Shown here: one piece after another, positions 5,441-9,459 of the stretch
Layout of the letters: every line of letters begins with the position of its first letter
Numbering within the stretch: the first letter of the stretch is position 1
Assembly (NCBI GenBank): GCA_026388615.1
Contig: JAPLJL010000013.1
Coordinates: forward strand, 1 to 9,459
Source: Pseudomonadota bacterium
Lineage (GTDB): Bacteria; Desulfobacterota; JAPLJL01
Direction of reading: 5' to 3'
Length of the DNA: 9,459 bases
Notes under the pieces: generated by a model
What the model was told of the DNA's origin: nothing
Database searches by the model: none
Seen by the model: only the letters and a program-made list of their open reading frames with translations
Position numbers and translations under genes: made by a program

Positions 5441-6907
5441 TTACTTAACCTTCGGAATAAAAGGCAGGAGGGTCTTCAGGTCCTCGTCCAGGAAGGTAAT
5501 CCCGCCGCCGGCGTAAAACCGCCTCTGGCTGGAATGCTTGCTGATGAAATCGTAATAGCCTCCGGACAGATATAAATACTTGGAAAGCTGGAAGCTGACC
5601 ATACCCTGAAGAACCGGGTGATCGCTGGTTCGAGCGAAATTGAAAGCATTCACCCCGACTTTCACCCGATCCTTCCAGACATCATAGTCCAAGCCTATCC
5701 CTCCTTCCGACTCAATCAAACCGCCCCGCAGGGTCAGGCCATAGTATCTCCGGGCCATTTCCAGGCTGAATTTCAAACCGCTATTACCCTGTTCTTCCCA
5801 AATCTCACCGGTCGAGAGATTAACCATGTGCTTGCCACTGCTGGAATAGCGGCTATAGGTAGGATCTTCGACCACCTCGGCCAGGTAATACTTGTCCGCC
5901 TTGGTTTGGATCCGGACCGAGAAACGGCTCTTCATCCCGCCCCGGTTTCCCCCCGCAATCATATAATCCCCCTGGTAACCGAGGTAAAACTTGATCCGCT
6001 CCACCGCCTCGGCCAGTTCTTGGAACTGGGTGGCCACTTGGTCCACTTTGTCGATCAAGCTCTCATCCTTCATCAGGCGGCCGACCGTCCCCTTTCCTTC
6101 CTCAAGATTCTTGGTCACCTTGGCGATTGATCCCAGGGACTGATCCAGCTTTTTGGAGGCCTCCTGGACGCGTTTGATCACATCCTGGATTCCTTCCCGG
6201 TTATCGGACACGATCGCGTCGAGATTTTTCGTGATTCGGTCGGCCCGTTCGATCAGCCCCGGCCCCTCCTCCCGAAGCTTGGCTACAGTTTCCTTAATGC
6301 CCTCGATAATTTCATCAATGGATTTCTTGTTGTTACTGGACATCTCCGCCAGGTTTTGCGAAGCGTCCCGGATGGAGCGGATAATCGTTTTTAAATCCTG
6401 GGCGCTGCCCTCATTACCCAGGGCCTCGCGGAGGCTCCCGGCCACCCGGCGGATATCAGTCACCGTGGCGGAAAGATCATCCATCATATCTTCGAAATTC
6501 GGCGGGACTTCTCCTTGGCCTAGGTCCTCCCCCGGCTTGATGATCTCGCCCTCCAGCTTGGGGGGAACGATCTCGAGGAACTTATCCCCGAGCAGGCCCT
6601 TGCTCCGCACCCGCACCCGAAGCCCCTTTTCCAGTTCCACCCCGGGGAAGATCCGGATCGAGACCCGGGCTTTTCCACTTTCGGTCAGCTCCACGTTCTC
6701 GACCTTGCCGATCTCCACGCCGGCAATCCGGACGGCGGTCTCCCGGCTCAAGCCCTGGGCGCTGTCGAAGGTAATGGAAAGAGAATATCCCCGGCTGGTT
6801 TTGAGCGACCAGCCTTCCAGCTTGAAGGAGGTGTAAACGGCGACGGCGATGATGATAATCGCGAAAATCCCGACCCGCGCCTCCAATCCGAACTTCTTAT
6901 CGCTCAT
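5441..6907 (-). CDS. mlaD: MlaD-like MCE protein with C-terminal beta-rich domain
   Basis: This is the substrate-binding MCE subunit of an Mla-type phospholipid transporter, anchored in the inner membrane and projecting into the periplasm. Residues 1-30 hold a single membrane anchor (GIFAIIIIAVAVYTSF). The MCE domain spans about 40-118 with the typical GLSRETAVRIAGVEIGKVE and a GLLGDKFLEI segment. A long helical region (about 135-310) contains the GKGTVGRLMKDESL motif (271-284) common after MCE domains. Residues 325-475 form about ten amphipathic beta strands rich in aromatics and glycine (YYLAEVVED, LRGGLIESEGGIGLDYDV, YLYLSGGYYDF, FYAGGGITF), resembling an outer-membrane barrel. At 488 residues it is far longer than E. 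coli MlaD (about 180). In the model this links both membranes, which is inference. It follows mlaF across a 190-bp repeat-filled gap. No strong ribosome site is visible. Confidence 0.93.
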   Translation of the reverse strand: MSDKKFGLEARVGIFAIIIIAVAVYTSFKLEGWSLKTSRGYSLSITFDSAQGLSRETAVRIAGVEIGKVENVELTESGKARVSIRIFPGVELEKGLRVRVRSKGLLGDKFLEIVPPKLEGEIIKPGEDLGQGEVPPNFEDMMDDLSATVTDIRRVAGSLREALGNEGSAQDLKTIIRSIRDASQNLAEMSSNNKKSIDEIIEGIKETVAKLREEGPGLIERADRITKNLDAIVSDNREGIQDVIKRVQEASKKLDQSLGSIAKVTKNLEEGKGTVGRLMKDESLIDKVDQVATQFQELAEAVERIKFYLGYQGDYMIAGGNRGGMKSRFSVRIQTKADKYYLAEVVEDPTYSRYSSSGKHMVNLSTGEIWEEQGNSGLKFSLEMARRYYGLTLRGGLIESEGGIGLDYDVWKDRVKVGVNAFNFARTSDHPVLQGMVSFQLSKYLYLSGGYYDFISKHSSQRRFYAGGGITFLDEDLKTLLPFIPKVK

Positions 6908-6931
6908 ACTTTGATCTTACCGTAATGATGT

Positions 6932-7083
6932 AAAAGTTCAAAATCCAAGTGCCAAAATAATGCCAAAGTTCCAAGTTCAAAGTTCAAATAAAATCCCTAA
7001 AAACCAAAAAACAAAATCGGATTTGTGATTCTTTTTGTTTTTTGAACTTTATTTGAACTTTGGATTTAAGCATTTGAACTTTT
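6932..7083. repeat. AT-rich AAGTTCAAA palindromic element, copy B
   Basis: The exact inverted ends AAAAGTTCAAA (6932-6942) and TTTGAACTTTT (7073-7083) bound a 152-bp AT-rich element. Inside are further AAGTTCAAAGTTCAAAT and TTTGAACTTT words. Its 7051-7067 segment is identical to 1999-2015 of copy A. It fills nearly the whole gap between mlaF and mlaD, so it is transcribed within the mla operon and could fold into a long RNA hairpin there. Confidence 0.75.
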
Positions 7084-7097
7084 GGTCAGGTTACTGG

Positions 7098-7856
7098 CTA
7101 CTCCTTTATTTTTATCGGCCCCTTGCTGGTGCTGGCCAGGAACTGCCTGACCCGGGGATCGGTCGAGGCCCGGAAACCCTCCGGCGTGGTGAATTCGATA
7201 ATCTTCCCGTCCTCCATCATCGCCACCCGGTCCGCCAGCTTGAAGCAGGTTTTCAAGCTGTGGGTAATGGCGACCCCGGTATGCCCCAATCTCTGCTGGG
7301 TTTCCCGGATCAGGTCCTCGATCACATCGGAGACAATCGGGTCCAGCCCGGTCGTGGGCTCGTCATAAAGCACGATTTCCGGGTCCATGACCAGGGCCCG
7401 GGCCAGGGCCAGGCGTTTCCGCATTCCTCCGGAAAGCTGGGAGGGATACTTGGTTTCGATTTTAGGCAATCCCACCAAGCGGAGTTTTTCCTGCACGATC
7501 CGGTGAATTTCTTCCGGAGAAAACTTGCTGTGCTCGATCAGGGGGAAAGCGGCGTTCTCTTCCACGGTCATGGAATCAAAAAGGGCGGCATTCTGAAAAA
7601 GCATGCCGAACCTTTTTAAGATCTGGTTCATCCTGACCTCTTTGACTTTAGTCAGATCCTCCCCTTCCAGGAGGATCTCACCCTCATCCGGTTTCAAGAG
7701 GCCGATAATATGCTTCAAGAAAACGCTCTTACCGCAACCGGAGACCCCCAGAATCACCGTCATTTTCCCCCGCTCGATCTGGAGGTTCACCCCTTTCAGG
7801 ACCTCCTGGGAGCCGAAGGATTTATGCAGATTCCGGATTTCGATCAATACATCCAT
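7098..7856 (-). CDS. mlaF: Mla-type ABC transporter ATP-binding protein
   Basis: MlaF is the cytoplasmic ATPase that drives phospholipid movement through MlaE and MlaD. The 252-residue protein has every ABC element: Walker A GVSGCGKS (37-44), Q-loop Gln88 in MLFQNAALFDSMTV, signature LSGGMRKR (141-148), Walker B IVLYDEP with Glu166 (161-167), D-loop GLDP (170-173) and switch His199 in ITHS. The FQ..ALFDSMTV.EN stretch and GGM+KR signature are typical of the MlaF/Ttg2A subfamily. The ATG at 7856 lies inside the end of mlaE (13-bp overlap), so translation is probably coupled. A partner STAS protein (MlaB) is not encoded in this window, although E. coli MlaF needs one for stability. Confidence 0.97.
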   Translation of the reverse strand: MDVLIEIRNLHKSFGSQEVLKGVNLQIERGKMTVILGVSGCGKSVFLKHIIGLLKPDEGEILLEGEDLTKVKEVRMNQILKRFGMLFQNAALFDSMTVEENAAFPLIEHSKFSPEEIHRIVQEKLRLVGLPKIETKYPSQLSGGMRKRLALARALVMDPEIVLYDEPTTGLDPIVSDVIEDLIRETQQRLGHTGVAITHSLKTCFKLADRVAMMEDGKIIEFTTPEGFRASTDPRVRQFLASTSKGPIKIKE

Positions 7857-8614
7857 GAGGTCAGGAAATAATCACTGATTAATACGGTCACCGAGGCCAA
7901 AACCACCGCTTCGGTGGTGGCCTTGCCCACCCCGGCCGATCCGCCTTTCGCCTGGTAGCCTTTGTAACAACCGACCAGGGTCAGGATCAAACCAAAGACC
8001 GCGGCCTTGATTAATCCGATATAGAAATCATCGGCATCCACGGAATAAAGCGTCTCGTTGATAAAAACGTTCGGGCTCTGGCCCAACATATAAACCGCGA
8101 TCAAATAGCCGCCCAGCGCACCCATCAGGCTGAAAAGCGCCGCCAGCAAAGGCAGCGTCAGCACTCCGGAAAAGATCCGGGGAACCACCAGGTACTGAAC
8201 CGGGCTCACCGCCATGGTATGGAGAGCGTCAATCTGTTCGGTCACCCGCATGGTTCCGATCTCGGTGCACATGGCCGAGCCCGCCCTCCCGGTGACTAAA
8301 AGGGCGGTCAGAACCGGCCCGAGCTCCCGGGTCAGGGATAAAACCGTAGACGGCCCGACCATGTATTCCAGGTCAAAAAGCCTGAGGGCGTAGGAGGTCT
8401 GCAGGGCGAATACCATCCCGGTAAATAACCCGGTCAAGCCTACGATAAAGCTGGATTTCGTGCCGATGAACTCCATCTGCTGGAGGAAAATCGTGCCGCG
8501 GAAAGGAGGACGGAAAAACCAGTAGAGGGACTGAAAAAAGAGGAGAAAAATCCCTCCCGCCTCTTCCAAGGCCCGCAGGACCATGCGGCCGATATAGCTG
8601 AATAATCTGAACAT
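7844..8614 (-). CDS. mlaE: Mla-type ABC transporter permease
   Basis: MlaE is the inner-membrane permease that pairs with two MlaF subunits and holds the MlaD ring. The 256-residue sequence shows an N-terminal amphipathic segment (FFQSLYWFFRPPFRG, 26-40), then hydrophobic spans at about 52-75, 92-110, 140-178, 197-217 and 233-252. The family hallmark ELGPVLTALLVTGRAGSA (97-114) is intact, followed by EIGTMRVTEQIDAL (118-131), and near the C-terminus GCYKGYQAKGGSAGVGKATT (215-234). Length and start agree with the family. It is the first gene of the minus-strand set, overlaps mlaF by 13 bp, and is divergent from the FMN-binding gene, so the operon promoter should lie in 8615-8700. I see no strong Shine-Dalgarno. 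Confidence 0.97.
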   Translation of the reverse strand: MFRLFSYIGRMVLRALEEAGGIFLLFFQSLYWFFRPPFRGTIFLQQMEFIGTKSSFIVGLTGLFTGMVFALQTSYALRLFDLEYMVGPSTVLSLTRELGPVLTALLVTGRAGSAMCTEIGTMRVTEQIDALHTMAVSPVQYLVVPRIFSGVLTLPLLAALFSLMGALGGYLIAVYMLGQSPNVFINETLYSVDADDFYIGLIKAAVFGLILTLVGCYKGYQAKGGSAGVGKATTEAVVLASVTVLISDYFLTSWMY

Positions 8615-8705
8615 TTCAACTTAGAATTTTATTCCGAATCGCCGGAAAATAACAGGTGTAGGAAAAATCCGGGACGGGACCGTTTCGTTTCCCGGTCCTC
8701 AAACC
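8615..8705. promoter_or_regulatory. Probable promoter region of the mlaE operon
   Basis: This stretch lies directly upstream of mlaE and becomes AT-rich near 8620-8670, with TAAAAT on the minus strand (8627-8632) as a possible -10 and no convincing -35. A short inverted repeat GGACCG (8677-8682) / CGGTCC (8693-8698) lies upstream and might be an operator or a repeat remnant. Its position is the main argument. Confidence 0.3.
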
Positions 8706-8865
8706 GTGATTACCCCTTCGACTTCGCTCCCCTCGGCAAAGCTCGGGACCTTCGGCCCTTCGACGGAGTTTACACTGAGCGAAGCGAACGTGCTCAGGGT
8801 TGATACTGAGCGGCGCCTTTTTCACCGCCCTGAAGAGCGGGTTTGGGGCGCCGTCGAAGTATCAA
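8705..8865. repeat. CTGAGCGAAG repeat cluster ending in a 66-base palindrome
   Basis: The left part has several TTCGACxxxG and CTGAGCGAAGCG words. Its 8764-8795 segment is an inverted copy (30 of 32 bases) of 3769-3800. The right part is a large interrupted palindrome: TTGATACT (8800-8807) with AGTATCAA (8858-8865), and inside it CGGCGCC (8811-8817) with GGCGCCG (8847-8853). Apparent small open frames here on both strands are repeat translations; one shares the peptide EFTLSEANVL with the 3761-3907 element. It occupies most of the gap between mlaE and the FMN-binding gene. Confidence 0.75.
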
Positions 8866-8868
8866 GAA

Positions 8869-8888
8869 TTTACACCCCCGGGGTAAAA
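8869..8888. promoter_or_regulatory. Palindrome just before the FMN-binding gene
   Basis: TTTACACCCC and GGGGTAAA face each other around a central C, 18 bases before the ATG at 8906. It could be an operator or a hairpin that occludes the ribosome site (AAAGG at 8886-8890). It may equally be the margin of the repeat cluster. Confidence 0.3.
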
Positions 8889-8905
8889 GGTTAAATTTAT
8901 TGATA

Positions 8906-9382
8906 ATGACCCGGGTTAAAATTCTGAAAATTTCCGCCCTGGTTCTAGGAACGGTCTTAATCATCGTTTCGAACCTTTGGCCTTACTGGCAACGGGAATC
9001 CCCGGAACCGACCCAGGAAGATCTCGTTTCCGTCCTCCCGGGGGCGACGCGGTTTCAATTCCATTCTGATCCCGTTTCTTACTACCAGGGCTTCTTCCCG
9101 GATGGCCGGTCGGCGGGGCTGGCCTTCGTCACCAGCCAGGTCCCCCCAAAAATCCCTGGATTCACTTCGGAAATAAGCATCCTGGTCGGGATGACTCCGA
9201 CCGGCGCCATTTCCCGGTTAGAAATCCTTCACCAGCAGGAAACCCCCACTTACTTTCGGATGGTCCTGGACTCCGGCCTCCTGCCCTCTTTCCTGGGGAT
9301 TGACCTGAAATCCGGTTTCCCGGAGGTAGACGCGGTGAGCGGAGCTACGATAAGTTCCCAAGCGATAATTCAAGACCTGTAA
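8906..9382 (+). CDS. Membrane-anchored FMN-binding-domain protein, possibly truncated
   Basis: This 158-residue protein has one N-terminal membrane span (about residues 8-24) and an extracytoplasmic FMN-binding domain like those of RnfG, NqrC and the NosR N-terminus. Support comes from VGMTPTGAISRLEILHQQETPTY (94-116 region, with the conserved ETP) and the flavin attachment motif DAVSGATISS (142-151), where Thr148 is the expected phosphoester-linked residue. Such proteins pass electrons across or along the inner membrane; its partner here is unknown. The frame is open upstream to a TTG at 8843, but that part is repeat sequence, so ATG 8906 (or TTG 8900, better spaced from AAAGG) is preferred. 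The TAA falls just after SSQAIIQDL, inside the helix that normally follows SGAT, and the frame continues sensibly for 17 codons. A nonsense mutation or a base error is possible. It is divergent from mlaE. Confidence 0.83.
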   Translation: MTRVKILKISALVLGTVLIIVSNLWPYWQRESPEPTQEDLVSVLPGATRFQFHSDPVSYYQGFFPDGRSAGLAFVTSQVPPKIPGFTSEISILVGMTPTGAISRLEILHQQETPTYFRMVLDSGLLPSFLGIDLKSGFPEVDAVSGATISSQAIIQDL

Positions 9383-9436
9383 ACCTCCGCCCGGGCGGTG
9401 GCCGAGAAGGTTTACGGTTTTAATTTTGATGTTTAG
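9383..9436 (+). other. In-frame continuation after the FMN-domain stop codon
   Basis: Directly after TAA (9380-9382) the same frame reads TSARAVAEKVYGFNFDV and then TAG at 9434-9436. The alanine- and valine-rich helical character and alternation are what one expects at the end of an FMN-binding domain, where SGAT...S is followed by a helix. It may be the lost C-terminus of the gene. The final bases to 9459 are AT-rich with no recognised feature. Confidence 0.5.
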
Positions 9437-9459
9437 TGCGTTTTTTAGTTTATGATTTT

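Noticed and set aside
8616..8894. Small open frames on both strands between mlaE and the FMN-binding gene
   Set aside because: They translate repeat sequence, lack ribosome sites and resemble no protein.
8843..8905. N-terminal extension of the FMN-binding protein from TTG 8843
   Set aside because: The extra residues are arginine-rich, come from repeat DNA and would precede a normal membrane anchor; ATG 8906 fits better.
9380..9382. Reassigned TAA codon
   Set aside because: TAA ends other intact genes here (1848, 3118, 3712 and purD), so genome-wide recoding is not credible.

Overview
The window looks like chromosomal DNA of a Gram-negative bacterium with an outer membrane, of moderately high GC in the genes and AT-rich in several gaps. 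Type IV pilus retraction ATPases, an Mla-type lipid transport operon whose MlaD carries a long C-terminal beta-rich domain, and dense palindromic intergenic repeats together suggest a Desulfobacterota-like (former Deltaproteobacteria) genome. That placement is an inference from gene style, not from a marker gene.

Left part, plus strand (1-3714): a GC-rich hairpin region, then a small cysteine-rich membrane protein of unknown function (92-613). Next come two tandem, divergent PilT-family ATPases (750-1850 and 2038-3120), followed 15 bp later by a small exported protein resembling the YfiM/DUF2279 family (3136-3714). The two PilT paralogs have lost reciprocal histidines of the His box and differ at other normally conserved ATPase positions, which hints at a specialised or mixed motor.

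Middle and right, minus strand (8614 down to 4020): mlaE (permease), mlaF (ATPase, 13 bp overlap with mlaE), mlaD (MCE protein with an extra beta-rich C-terminal domain) and purD (glycinamide ribonucleotide synthetase). A clear intrinsic terminator lies beyond purD at 3925-3948. MlaE, MlaF and MlaD should form an inner-membrane ABC complex moving phospholipids between membranes. No mlaA, mlaB or mlaC is present here. PurD is a housekeeping purine enzyme that may share the transcript.

Right edge, plus strand, divergent from mlaE: a membrane-anchored FMN-binding-domain protein (8906-9382). Its reading frame stops at TAA inside what looks like the final helix, and the same frame continues plausibly for 17 more codons.

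Almost every intergenic gap holds a palindromic or repeated element: GTCATTGCGAG-type at 3761-3907, CACCAAG-type at 5308-5438, AAGTTCAAA-type at 1891-2031 and 6932-7083, and CTGAGCGAAG-type at 8705-8865 with a fragment at about 655-695. Parts of these recur within the window. No tRNA, rRNA, CRISPR array or transposase gene was seen.
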